Source: Flavobacteriales bacterium
GTDB lineage: Bacteria; Bacteroidota; Bacteroidia; Flavobacteriales_F; PHOS-HE28
Direction of reading: 5' to 3'
Length of the DNA: 64,000 nt
NCBI GenBank assembly: GCA_016717305.1
Contig: JADKFY010000007.1
Coordinates: 180,160 to 244,159 of the forward strand
Every line of letters begins with the position of its first letter. Within the stretch, counting starts at the first letter, position 1. The position numbers and the translations under genes are program-made. Of the stretch, positions 35,161-43,542 are shown in pieces. The notes below the pieces were generated by a model that saw only the letters and a program-made list of their open reading frames with translations, did not search any database and was not told the DNA's origin.

Positions 35161-35775
35161 ATGTCGCTTCCTTCTGTACTTCTTGAACACGCTGTCGATC
35201 AACTTGCCACTTTGCCAGGTATCGGTAGGCGCACGGCCATGCGTTTGGCATTGGACCTTTTACGTCGCGAAAAACAGGAAGTGGCGCGGTTCAGTGATGC
35301 GATCCGTAAGCTGCGCGATGAGGTGCGGTTCTGCGATGTCTGTTGCAACATCAGTGATGAACCGCGCTGTGCCATCTGTCGTGAACCCAACAGGGACGGG
35401 ACAACGATCTGCGTGGTGGAGGATATACGCGATGTGATCGCGATCGAAAACACAAGGCAGTTCAAGGGATTGTACCATGTACTTGGCGGCGTGATCAGCC
35501 CCATGGACGGGATCGGTCCGGACGACCTGAACACCGCAGAATTAATGCTGCGCGTGCAAACCGGAGATGTGAAGGAAGTGATCCTCGCTTTGGGCACCAC
35601 ACTGGAAGGCGACACCACCGGATTCTACTTGAACAGAAAGCTCAATGAACACCGCGTAATGGTGAGCATGTTGGCACGTGGGCTCAGCGTGGGCGGCGAT
35701 CTCGCTCAAGCCGATGAACTCACTCTGGGCCGCAGTATCGCGGATCGCAAACCTTACGAGCAGGGGAGGAAGTGA
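35161..35775 (+). CDS. recR: Recombination mediator RecR
   Basis: 204 residues. Order of domains: helix-hairpin-helix (LATLPGIGRRTAMRLALDLL), C4 zinc finger (CDVCCNISDEPRCAIC), Toprim domain (ICVVEDIRDVIAIEN) and a C-terminal Walker-B-like region. It works with RecO and RecF to load RecA on gapped DNA. GACCTTTG (35148-35155) lies 5 bp before the ATG, again close to the -7 box and pointing to a leaderless message. It is surrounded by unrelated genes, with paaH 21 bp downstream. Confidence 0.96.
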   Translation: MSLPSVLLEHAVDQLATLPGIGRRTAMRLALDLLRREKQEVARFSDAIRKLRDEVRFCDVCCNISDEPRCAICREPNRDGTTICVVEDIRDVIAIENTRQFKGLYHVLGGVISPMDGIGPDDLNTAELMLRVQTGDVKEVILALGTTLEGDTTGFYLNRKLNEHRVMVSMLARGLSVGGDLAQADELTLGRSIADRKPYEQGRK

Positions 35776-35796
35776 TCCGTGTGCGATCTTCGCGCC

Positions 35797-36963
35797 ATGC
35801 AAAAGGACATGATCGTAGGGGTGGTCGGTGCCGGCACCATGGGTAGCGGCATCGCTCAAGTAGCGGCGCAAGCGGGTCACAGCGTGGTACTTTTCGACAC
35901 CCGCCAAGAAGCATTGGACAGTTCGAAACAGGGCCTCGCGAAAGTTCTGGACCGCTTGGTGGAGAAGGGCAAATTGACAGCAGAAGCATCCGCCGCGATC
36001 CAAGGTCGTTTCACTTACGCAACGGACCTGAAGGCATTCGCAAAGAGCGGGTTGATGATCGAAGCGATCGTTGAAGATCTCGCCATCAAACAGAAATTAT
36101 TCCTTGATCTGGAGGCCATTGTTGGGAAGGATGCAGTGCTCGCCACCAATACGTCGTCCTTGAGCGTTACCGCAATTGCCGGGGGGTGCAAAGTGCCTGA
36201 TCGCGTGATCGGACTCCATTTCTTCAACCCCGCTCCGCTCCTTCCCTTGGTCGAAGTAGTACCCGGATTGGCGACCGATCCGCGGCATGCAGCAGCGTGC
36301 GTTGCGCTGTTGAAGGACTGGGGAAAGACCCCGGTACTGGCGAAGGACACGCCGGGTTTCATCGTGAACCGGGTGGCACGGCCGTTCTATGGCGAAGCAT
36401 TGCGCATCTACGAAGAAGGCATCGCCGATATGGCCACGATCGATCATGCCATGAAAACCTTGGGCGGTTTCAAGATGGGCCCGTTCGAGCTGATGGACCT
36501 GATCGGCAATGATGTGAACTTCGCCGTGACCAGTACCGTGTTCAAAGCCTTCTTCTATGATCCACGGTACCGACCTTGCTTCACCCAGCAACGGATGGTG
36601 GAAGCTGGCTGGTTGGGGCGCAAATCAGGGAAGGGTTACTACAGCTATGCTAATGGCGCCGTCCAACCGGAGGCGGCGAATGACAGTGTTCTGCACAAAG
36701 CGATCGTGGATCGGATCATACTCATGTTGATCAACGAAGCAGTGGATGCCTTTTACTTGGGTGTTGCCGACCGTAAAGACCTCGACCTGGCCATGACCAA
36801 AGGGGTAAATTATCCTAAGGGCTTGCTGGCATGGGCAGAAGAGATCGGTTTCTCACCGTGCCTTGCTGCTCTGGAAAGATTGCAGGCGGAATATGGGGAA
36901 GATCGTTACCGGCCATCTCCCCTACTTAGAAAATTGGTACGGGAAGGGGCAACATCAGTGTAA
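35797..36963 (+). CDS. paaH: 3-hydroxyacyl-CoA dehydrogenase, PaaH-like
   Basis: About 388 residues from the ATG at 35797 (MQKDMIVGVVGAGTMGSG). The NAD-binding GAGTMGSGIA motif, the catalytic HFFNPAPLLPLVEVV and the NRVARPFYGEALRI segment are typical. A second short C-terminal domain (about 300-388) continues the dimerisation fold, longer than simple 3-hydroxybutyryl-CoA dehydrogenases and like PaaH. In phenylacetate breakdown it oxidises 3-hydroxyadipyl-CoA. The assignment rests partly on the nearby paa genes. recR lies immediately upstream. Confidence 0.87.
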   Translation: MQKDMIVGVVGAGTMGSGIAQVAAQAGHSVVLFDTRQEALDSSKQGLAKVLDRLVEKGKLTAEASAAIQGRFTYATDLKAFAKSGLMIEAIVEDLAIKQKLFLDLEAIVGKDAVLATNTSSLSVTAIAGGCKVPDRVIGLHFFNPAPLLPLVEVVPGLATDPRHAAACVALLKDWGKTPVLAKDTPGFIVNRVARPFYGEALRIYEEGIADMATIDHAMKTLGGFKMGPFELMDLIGNDVNFAVTSTVFKAFFYDPRYRPCFTQQRMVEAGWLGRKSGKGYYSYANGAVQPEAANDSVLHKAIVDRIILMLINEAVDAFYLGVADRKDLDLAMTKGVNYPKGLLAWAEEIGFSPCLAALERLQAEYGEDRYRPSPLLRKLVREGATSV

Positions 36964-36997
36964 GCCAAGGAAGTTCACGGCGTGATCTGAAAATTAA

Positions 36998-37028
36998 TTT
37001 CCATGGAAACAAAATCCGATTACATTTG
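36998..37028 (+). promoter_or_regulatory. Putative housekeeping promoter of the YceI gene
   Basis: TACATTTG at 37021-37028 is a perfect -7 box. At 20 bp upstream there is TTT rather than TTG, so the -33 element is weak. It lies 31 bp before the ATG at 37060, after paaH ends. Confidence 0.55.
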
Positions 37029-37059
37029 CACCCCATAAAACAACCCCCCAGTATTTCAC

Positions 37060-37713
37060 ATGAAGACCCAATTGCTCACTGCCCTTTCAATTTCTGCCCT
37101 TTTCTTGGTCGCTTGCGGCCCCAATGAAGCTGAAGTTGCTGCCGCGAAAGCACAAGCAACTGCCGATAGCCTCGCGGTTGTTGCAGCCGCCGAACACGCT
37201 TACACGATCGATCCTTCCACCGCAAAAGTGACCTGGAAAGGTGTTATGCTGGGTGTAAAGCAGCACCATGGTGTGGTGAAGCTTTCCGATGGAAATGCTA
37301 CCGTTAAGGGTGGCCAGCTGCAGTCCGGCAGCGTGACCATTGACATGGCATCGATCAACTCATTGGACAGCGCCTATGCAGCTGATGATGCGAAGGAAGG
37401 AACACGTGCCATGTTGCTCGGCCACTTGGCAAGCCCTGATTTCTTTGATGTTGCCACATACCCTACTGCTACGTTCACGATCACCTCCGTGGAAGGAAAT
37501 ACCGCAACGGGAGACCTTACCGTGAAGGGAAAGACCAACAGTGAGAAAGTGACAGATCTAGTCGTGACCGAAGGCGAAGGAACCGTGAGCATTACTGGTA
37601 AACTCAGCTTTGATCGCCAGAAATACGGCGTGGCATGGAGCTCCGGTGCAAAGGACATGGTCCTCAACGATGCAATTGAACTGACGGTGGAGCTATCGGG
37701 TACAGCCCAGTAA
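37060..37713 (+). CDS. YceI-family lipoprotein
   Basis: 217 residues. The signal peptide ends in a lipobox (SALFLVACGPN). A short Ala-rich spacer follows, then a YceI lipocalin-like domain from about residue 48 (YTIDPSTAKVTWKGVMLGVK to the end). SPDFFDVATYPTATFTITSV is the family hallmark. YceI proteins bind isoprenoid-type lipids in the periplasm; the ligand here is unknown. It has its own promoter and terminator, so it is a single-gene unit. Confidence 0.93.
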   Translation: MKTQLLTALSISALFLVACGPNEAEVAAAKAQATADSLAVVAAAEHAYTIDPSTAKVTWKGVMLGVKQHHGVVKLSDGNATVKGGQLQSGSVTIDMASINSLDSAYAADDAKEGTRAMLLGHLASPDFFDVATYPTATFTITSVEGNTATGDLTVKGKTNSEKVTDLVVTEGEGTVSITGKLSFDRQKYGVAWSSGAKDMVLNDAIELTVELSGTAQ

Positions 37714-37735
37714 TTCCATTTCGGTGAAAGTCGAG

Positions 37736-37764
37736 AAGCGCTCGCCGAAAGGCGGGCGCTTTTT
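37736..37764 (+). terminator. Terminator after the YceI gene
   Basis: AAGCGCTCGCC, loop GAAA, GGCGGGCGCTT with one G-T pair, then T-run. It lies 22 bp after the stop and before the convergent DUF2461 gene. Confidence 0.88.
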
Positions 37765-37779
37765 GTTGCTGGCATTCGT

Positions 37780-38445
37780 CTACCGCATTGCACCCGCGAG
37801 CCAAGCATTGTAGGGCCGCATGGCCGAATAGTGCTCCATGAGCTTCTCCAACAACTTCGGGTCGGCAACCCATTTCGCAGGCAATTCGGCTTTTACATAG
37901 AATTGCTTGTTCGCGATCAATGGTTCTTTGGCCAAGAAGCGCTTGAATTCCCCCGGCAACACCTTGTTCTTCTCTCCTTCCACCGAACCAAATAGGGCTT
38001 TGAACGACTGGTGATCCACCACTTTACGGAAGCCCTTGTGGTCGAGCATGATCGCATTACGGATCTTGTGAAGTTGCTCCTTATCGGGCATGTAGGCACC
38101 TCCATAGAAGTTCACGCTTTCGGGGCCCAGCTCGAAGTAGATCCCGGCCGCCGTCATGTCCTTGCGACCGCCAGGTGAAACGATCGCAGAAGTGCTCAAC
38201 TTGTAAGGTGTCTTGTCTTTGGCGAACCGGATATCCCGATTGATCCTGAAGATCGCTTCCTTGGGTTCTATCCGGATCGTCTTGTCTTGCTTGCCCACCT
38301 CCTTGATCACGGCTCCAACGAACGCCACGAAAGGGTCCTTCACACTGGCCTCATACCGCTTCCGGTTCGCATCGAACCACTCTTTATTGTTGTTCGCGGC
38401 CAATTCCTTGAAGAACTGGTTGAAGTCTTTGGTGAACCAAGGCAT
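37780..38445 (-). CDS. DUF2461-domain protein
   Basis: About 221 residues from the ATG at 38445 (MPWFTKDFNQFFKELAAN); the open frame reaches 38712 but that part overlaps the divergent ogt gene. NNNKEWFDANRKRYEASVKD, IFRINRDIRFAKDKTPYK and the GGAYMPDKEQLHKIRNAI segment are the DUF2461 signature. No signal peptide or membrane segment. Function of the family is unknown. It is divergent from ogt, 33 bp apart. Confidence 0.92.
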   Translation of the reverse strand: MPWFTKDFNQFFKELAANNNKEWFDANRKRYEASVKDPFVAFVGAVIKEVGKQDKTIRIEPKEAIFRINRDIRFAKDKTPYKLSTSAIVSPGGRKDMTAAGIYFELGPESVNFYGGAYMPDKEQLHKIRNAIMLDHKGFRKVVDHQSFKALFGSVEGEKNKVLPGEFKRFLAKEPLIANKQFYVKAELPAKWVADPKLLEKLMEHYSAMRPYNAWLAGAMR

Positions 38446-38478
38446 GGGAGATGTAATTTTCCGGAAAGTTACTGAGCC

Positions 38479-38988
38479 ATGCCCCAAAGCCGCACCCCGC
38501 AGCCAGAGTTGTTCAAACCACCTTACGTAGTCGGCGTTGACACTCCCCTCGGTAAAGTCTGGTTGGCCAGTGATGGTGTGCTGATCACTGCTCTGTCCTT
38601 CGACACGCTGCATGGCCGGCACTCGAAACCACCCAAGGTGTTGCTGGATGCCGAGAAGCAACTGAACGCTTATTTCAAGGGAAAACTGAAGAAATTCGAC
38701 TTGCCGGTGCAACGACTTGGGACGCGTTTCCAGAAATTGGTTTGGACCGCACTGGAGGATATCCCATATGGCAAGGCAGCATCCTACAAAACACTAGGTG
38801 CTCATATCGGTGGGAAAGCGATCGGGCGCACGGTGGGAAATGCTTGTGCGAGGAACCCCGTTCCTATCATCGTGCCTTGTCATCGCGTGATCGGTAGTGA
38901 CGGATTGCTCACTGGCTATGTCGGTGGCATTTGGCGCAAACGCTGGCTCTTGCAGCACGAAGGGGCTTTACCGAAGGAGCTGTTCTGA
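38479..38988 (+). CDS. ogt: Methylated-DNA-protein-cysteine methyltransferase
   Basis: 169 residues. The acceptor cysteine is in the IIVPCHRVIGSDG motif; GRTVGNACARNP and LTGYVGGIWRKRWLLQHE complete the active-site region. It repairs O6-alkylguanine by irreversible transfer to its own cysteine. There is no Ada-type DNA-binding N-terminal domain, so it is the stand-alone Ogt form. paaI begins about 50 bp after its stop. Confidence 0.95.
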   Translation: MPQSRTPQPELFKPPYVVGVDTPLGKVWLASDGVLITALSFDTLHGRHSKPPKVLLDAEKQLNAYFKGKLKKFDLPVQRLGTRFQKLVWTALEDIPYGKAASYKTLGAHIGGKAIGRTVGNACARNPVPIIVPCHRVIGSDGLLTGYVGGIWRKRWLLQHEGALPKELF

Positions 38989-39022
38989 AGCTGGATCCCG
39001 CGGGACCACGATCTGCAACAAA

Positions 39023-39030
39023 TACCTTTG
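39023..39030 (+). promoter_or_regulatory. -7 promoter box directly before paaI
   Basis: TACCTTTG, a perfect TAnnTTTG box, ends 5 bp before the paaI ATG (39036). A transcript from it would begin at or next to the start codon. A clear -33 TTG is not visible. Confidence 0.5.
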
Positions 39031-39035
39031 TCCCG

Positions 39036-39482
39036 ATGTTGCCCGAGGTATTAGCGGAAAAGGTGGTAGATCAGATGTTCAACAACGATCCATTCAGCAA
39101 ATGGCTCGGGATCGAGCGGTTGGGAGTGGCACCAGGTCGTTGCGTTCTTGGCATGACCGTGCGGGAAGACATGCTCAATGGCTTTGCGATCGCCCATGGA
39201 GGCATCACCTATTCCTTGGCCGATAGCTGCTTGGCCTTTGCTTCGAATTCGCACGGCATCCAAGCCGTGTCTGTGGAAACATCCATCAGCCATACCAAAC
39301 CGGTTAAAGCTGGCGACACACTCACCGCCACGGCCGACGAAATGAGCTGCTCCAACCGGATCGGCATCTACCACATCACTGTAACGAACCAATCGAATAC
39401 TGTTGTCGCACTTTTCAAAGGCACCGTATTCCGGACCGGGAAACTCTGGTTCCCCGATCTTCAACCCATTCCAAAAGCATGA
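39036..39482 (+). CDS. paaI: Hotdog-fold acyl-CoA thioesterase PaaI
   Basis: About 148 residues from the ATG at 39036 (MLPEVLAEKVVDQMFNND), chosen because a promoter box lies right before it; the open frame reaches 38931 inside ogt. The hotdog core LNGFAIAHGGITYSLADSC holds the HGG motif and catalytic Asp. PaaI removes stalled CoA esters during phenylacetate breakdown. It overlaps paaJ by 4 bp, so the two are co-transcribed. Confidence 0.92.
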   Translation: MLPEVLAEKVVDQMFNNDPFSKWLGIERLGVAPGRCVLGMTVREDMLNGFAIAHGGITYSLADSCLAFASNSHGIQAVSVETSISHTKPVKAGDTLTATADEMSCSNRIGIYHITVTNQSNTVVALFKGTVFRTGKLWFPDLQPIPKA

Positions 39483-40684
39483 CCGAAGCCTTCATTGTTG
39501 ATGCCGTTCGTACACCCATCGGAAGTTTTACCGGTTCCCTTTCACCGGTACGGGCCGATGATCTGGCTGCCCACGTGCTGAAAGCGTTGATGGCCCGGCA
39601 TCCAGAACTTGACCCTGCTGCGCTGGATGATGTGATCCTGGGATGCGCCAATCAAGCAGGTGAGGACAACCGAAACGTCGCACGTATGGCCGTATTGCTT
39701 GCAGGACTGCCTGTATCAGTACCCGGTGAAACAGTGAATCGGCTTTGCGCCAGCGGAATGAGCGCTGTGGTCCAGGCCGGTCGTGCGATCGCCGCCGGAC
39801 AGGGCGACCTCTTCATAGCAGGCGGCATGGAGCACATGACACGTGGACCGTGGGTGATCAGCAAGACCAGCACACCGTATGGACGCGATGCCCAGATGTT
39901 CGACAGCAGTTTCGGTTGGCGCTTCGTAAACCCGGCCATGCACGAACGCTTCGGCACCGAGGGCATGGGCGAAACCGCCGAAAACCTGCTTGACGAGAAC
40001 GCCATTTCGCGCGAAGACCAGGACCGGTTTGCCGCTTGGAGCCACAAGAAGGCGGCAGCGGCACAAGCATCCGGCCGTTTGGCAAAGGAAATTGCGGAAG
40101 TTCCGATCCCTCAGCGCAAAGGGGATCCCGTCCTATTCGCACAGGATGAATTCATCAAACCAAGCACCACGGTGGAAGTACTCGCGAAGCTCCGTCCGGC
40201 CTTCCGTAAGAACGGTTCTGTTACGGCCGGCAATTCCAGCGGATTGAATGATGGTGCGGCCGCCGTTCTGGTCGCGAGTGACCATGCGTTGAAGCAACAT
40301 GGTCTCACGCCCTTGGCACGCATCGTAACAAGTGCTGTTGCTGGAGTGGAGCCCCGGATCATGGGGATAGGTCCGGTGAATGCGACCAAACTGGCGTTGA
40401 AAAGGGCCGGTCTGAAGCTGGAACAAATGGACATCATTGAACTGAACGAAGCTTTCGCCGCACAGGCCCTCAGTTGTACCCGCACCTTGGGGATCGGTGA
40501 TGATGATACGCGGATCAATCCGAACGGAGGCGCCATTGCATTGGGTCACCCATTGGGGATGAGCGGAGCACGGCTCTTACAGACCGCAGCGCTGGAACTG
40601 CAAGCCACCGGAAAGCGCTATGCCCTGTGTACCATGTGCATTGGTGTTGGGCAAGGCTACGCGACCATCATAGAGCGGTGTTGA
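39479..40684 (+). CDS. paaJ: 3-oxoadipyl-CoA/3-oxo-5,6-dehydrosuberyl-CoA thiolase
   Basis: 401 residues. The acyl-enzyme cysteine is in VNRLCASGMSAVVQAG, the histidine is in IALGHPLGMSGARLL and the second cysteine is in TMCIGVGQGYATII. The GDPVLFAQDEFIKPSTTVE segment and genomic context point to PaaJ/PcaF rather than acetoacetyl-CoA thiolase. It would release acetyl-CoA and succinyl-CoA at the end of the pathway. It follows paaI with a 4-bp overlap. Confidence 0.92.
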   Translation: MTEAFIVDAVRTPIGSFTGSLSPVRADDLAAHVLKALMARHPELDPAALDDVILGCANQAGEDNRNVARMAVLLAGLPVSVPGETVNRLCASGMSAVVQAGRAIAAGQGDLFIAGGMEHMTRGPWVISKTSTPYGRDAQMFDSSFGWRFVNPAMHERFGTEGMGETAENLLDENAISREDQDRFAAWSHKKAAAAQASGRLAKEIAEVPIPQRKGDPVLFAQDEFIKPSTTVEVLAKLRPAFRKNGSVTAGNSSGLNDGAAAVLVASDHALKQHGLTPLARIVTSAVAGVEPRIMGIGPVNATKLALKRAGLKLEQMDIIELNEAFAAQALSCTRTLGIGDDDTRINPNGGAIALGHPLGMSGARLLQTAALELQATGKRYALCTMCIGVGQGYATIIERC

Positions 40685-40753
40685 AAACTGGTGCAGCATT
40701 CGTCCATCCTTAGGTGAGCTATTGTTAGTTTGGCCCCCTCATTCCTGCTCCAA

Positions 40754-41362
40754 ATGCAAGCACAAGAACAGATCAACCTCTACATCGCCGAGCTACCGGA
40801 GTGGCAGCGTAAGCTGTTGGTACGTCTGCGACAACTAGTACACACCGTGGACGACGAAGTGGAAGAGACCTGGAAATGGGGAAAGCCACATTTTGACCAC
40901 GATGGTATCATGCTCGGGTTCGCGGCATTCAAGAACCATTTAGGCGTGTGGTTCCACAAGGGAGCTTTGATCGATGATCCAAAGAACCTTTTCGCCAAAC
41001 AAGAGAAGGACGAAGCCAAAGGAATGCGGGGCTACAAATTGGTCGAAGGCGATGTGATCAACGAGAAGGCTTTCGTGGAACTGGTCAAACAGGCTGTGAA
41101 ATTGAACAAGGATGGCACCAAGCTCGGCGATGCCAAACCGGCCCGCAAAGCCCTAGTGGTACCTCAAGAGTTCGATCATTGTCTGCACAAGGATGAGCAG
41201 ACCTGGGAGAATTGGGAAAAATTCAACTACACCCATAAGAAGGAGTACGTGGAGTGGATCACTGATGCCAAGAAGGACGAGACCCGGAAGCACCGTATCG
41301 CCAAGGCGTTGGAAATGATCCGGGAAGGTGTGGGCAAAGAGGAAAAGTACCGAGTGAAGTAG
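40754..41362 (+). CDS. DUF1801 and YdeI/OmdA-like domain protein
   Basis: About 202 residues from the ATG at 40754 (MQAQEQINLYIAELPEWQRK). The N-terminal DUF1801 fold (DDEVEETWKWGKPHFDHDG) is followed by a linker and a C-terminal YdeI/OmpD-associated region (FNYTHKKEYVEWITDAKKDETRKHRI, residues about 158-190). No export signal. Functions proposed for these families are weakly supported. It has its own terminator. Confidence 0.82.
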   Translation: MQAQEQINLYIAELPEWQRKLLVRLRQLVHTVDDEVEETWKWGKPHFDHDGIMLGFAAFKNHLGVWFHKGALIDDPKNLFAKQEKDEAKGMRGYKLVEGDVINEKAFVELVKQAVKLNKDGTKLGDAKPARKALVVPQEFDHCLHKDEQTWENWEKFNYTHKKEYVEWITDAKKDETRKHRIAKALEMIREGVGKEEKYRVK

Positions 41363-41393
41363 AATACGTTCTCCCTTCAATTGGGGAAACGAA

Positions 41394-41427
41394 GAAAGCC
41401 CTCGGAACGAACCGAGGGCTTTCTTTG
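41394..41427 (+). terminator. Bidirectional terminator between the DUF1801 gene and rpmE2
   Basis: GAAAGCCCTCGG, 6-base loop, CCGAGGGCTTTC, then TTTG. The stem is perfect at 12 bp and serves both convergent genes. Confidence 0.88.
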
Positions 41428-41441
41428 TGTCCTTGTTTGAA

Positions 41442-41828
41442 TTACTCCGCTGCCGTTTCCGGAGCGCTTGCTTCGGGAGCAGCTTCTTCGGTCACTTCCG
41501 GTTCTACCGCAGTTGCTTTTGTTGCTACTGCTTTTGGTGCAGCGGCCTCAGGAGCAGCAACGCTTTCGTCCTTTTTCGCAACGTGCTTTGCAAAACGCTT
41601 CTTGAACTTGTCCACACGACCGGCGGTATCCACCAACATCATCTTGCCGGTGTAGAACGGGTGCGATGATTGGCTGATGTCCAACTTAACCAAAGGATAT
41701 TCGTTACCATCTTCGTATTGGATGGAATCCTTCGTGTTCGCGCAGCTCTTGCCCAAGAACATATCATCGTTGGACATGTCCTTGAACACTACGACTCGGT
41801 AGTTGGCTGGATGGAGGTCGGCTTTCAT
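41442..41828 (-). CDS. rpmE2: 50S ribosomal protein L31 type B with an Ala/Glu-rich tail
   Basis: About 128 residues from the ATG at 41828 (MKADLHPANYRVVVFKDMS). The L31 body (1-83) includes DISQSSHPFYTGKMMLVDTAGRV and lacks the CxxC zinc motif, so it is type B. About 45 extra residues follow (AAPEAAAPKAVATKA, then VEPEVTEEAAPEAS), low-complexity and net acidic. Ordinary L31B proteins end near residue 85-90. The tail is encoded by GCT/GCA-rich codons. It is convergent with the DUF1801 gene across a shared terminator. Confidence 0.92.
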   Translation of the reverse strand: MKADLHPANYRVVVFKDMSNDDMFLGKSCANTKDSIQYEDGNEYPLVKLDISQSSHPFYTGKMMLVDTAGRVDKFKKRFAKHVAKKDESVAAPEAAAPKAVATKATAVEPEVTEEAAPEASAPETAAE

Positions 41829-41888
41829 TGTATTTTCCCTTTGGGGCGGCAAATGTAGGTTGAAAGGTTGGAATTGCAAAGTGTTGAT

Positions 41889-41931
41889 GGTACAGGTATT
41901 GGGTCCGGAGTACCAATGCGTACGCTGTACC
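41889..41931. repeat. Small inverted repeat upstream of rpmE2
   Basis: GGTACAG (41889-41895) and CTGTACC (41925-41931) with partly matching inner segments (TATTGG/CCAATG). It lies in the divergent region before rpmE2 and the beta-helix gene. It could be an operator or a leader structure for L31; weak evidence. Confidence 0.35.
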
Positions 41932-42021
41932 CTGTATCAGTTACCCTCTACCAGTTCAACCCAAAGACAATGATCGGCGCCAATTTCCGTAGATAAACCC
42001 GAAGCTCCATCTTTGCCGACC

Positions 42022-43538
42022 GTGAAACAGATCCGAACCCTCTTCTTGGTCGCCCTTGCCGCTCTGGTATTAACTAACTGCCGGAAGGACGAGAAGTTCA
42101 CAGAGGACTCCGGGGTCCGGCTGGATTTCAGCATGGATACGGTGATGTTCGATACGATCTTCGCACCGGATCCTGATTTGCCAGAAGTCCCTTCGGTCAC
42201 GAAACGCTTTACCGTGCACAATCCACATACCAATGCTATTCGGGTAAATATCACCTTGGAAGGAGGCGCACCCTCCCCTTTCCCAGGATCAATGTTGATG
42301 GCGCTACGGGGACTAGCTTCCAAGACATAGAGATCTACGGTGGCGACAGCCTTTACGTCTTTGTTGAGACCACTGTGGATCAAAGCAACACGGCAAATCC
42401 ATTTGTCATAGAGGACCACATCCTCTTCAATACCAACGGCACCCAGCAAAGCGTGCTGTTGGTGGTCTGGGGGCAGAATGCGCACTTTTTCCGGCCGCAG
42501 ATCACGTTCCAAGGGCTCCCTCCATTCAGCTACGTAGCCGGTGGATTTGACGAAAACGGTGTCCAAATATGTGAGGATGTCATTTGGCCTAATGATCTTC
42601 CTTATGTGATCTATGGGTACGCAGTGGTCGATTCTTGCTCTTCACTTACGATCGAACCCGGTGTTCAAGTCTACCTCCATGGCGGAGGTGGTCTTTGGGT
42701 GTACCGATATGGGAGGATCGCTGTGGGTGACCAATTTTCCGTTGACCAACCGGTTGTATTCCAAGGAGATCGCCTTCAGCCGTTCTATGACGAGGTGCCC
42801 GGCCAATGGGACCGCATATGGATCAATGAGGGACCAGGATCCTATAACAACACGTTCGATAACGTGGTGATCAAGAACGCTTTGGTCGGGATCCAGTGCG
42901 AAACGTGGCCGTTCCTGCCATCCGAGCCAACGAGTTCGACCAAGTTGCAGTTGCACAACGTGCGTATCCGAAATTGCAGCGCTGCTGGGATCTTGAGTCG
43001 TAATTACCGCATCGATGCGACCAATTTGCTGGTTGGCGATTGTGGCCAGTACGGAGTGGCCCTCACCGGTGGTGGTGAATACAATTTCGACCACTTCACC
43101 CTGGCCAATTTCTGGAGCTTCGAGATCCGCCAAACACCGACCTTCTACATGACCAATGGTTTCGTGGACATCAACAACGCCCTGCAGATCCGCGATATCG
43201 GGAATACGAACTTCACCAATGGGATCATCCATGGCTCCAACGCGAATGAGTTCCTCTATGAATTCAACGATACAACAACCCCGGTCATGACCTTCGACCA
43301 CATGTTGTTGAAGACGGATCAGGGAACTAGCAGCTCGAACTTTTTCCCGGATCAAAGCTCCATCCTACGCAACCTGAACCCGGCGTTCGTGGATGTGATA
43401 AACAGGGACTTCCATATCACCTCAAATTCAGCTGCAAGGAACGTTGGTACGAACAGTACAACGGTCTTTGATCTGGACGGCGTAAACTATGGGTCTGATG
43501 GATTCACGGACCTCGGTTGTTACGAATACGTGCCGTAG
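42022..43538 (+). CDS. Right-handed beta-helix lipoprotein, frameshifted
   Basis: The GTG at 42022 opens a lipoprotein signal (FLVALAALVLTNCRKD). The first frame stops at 42330, but the adjacent frame continues as RINVDGATGTSFQDIEIYGG and runs to 43538. Joined length is about 505 residues. One C missing from the CCCTCCCCTTTCCC stretch (42276-42290) would restore the frame. The downstream part has parallel beta-helix strands (LTIEPGVQVYLHGGGGLWV, FDNVVIKNALVGIQCE, LHNVRIRNCSAAGILSRNY) and ends FTDLGCYEYVP, common in Bacteroidota choice-of-anchor/beta-helix proteins. Probably surface lipoprotein, function unknown. A near-match -7 box CATCTTTG precedes the start. Confidence 0.75.
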
Positions 43539-43542
43539 TCAA

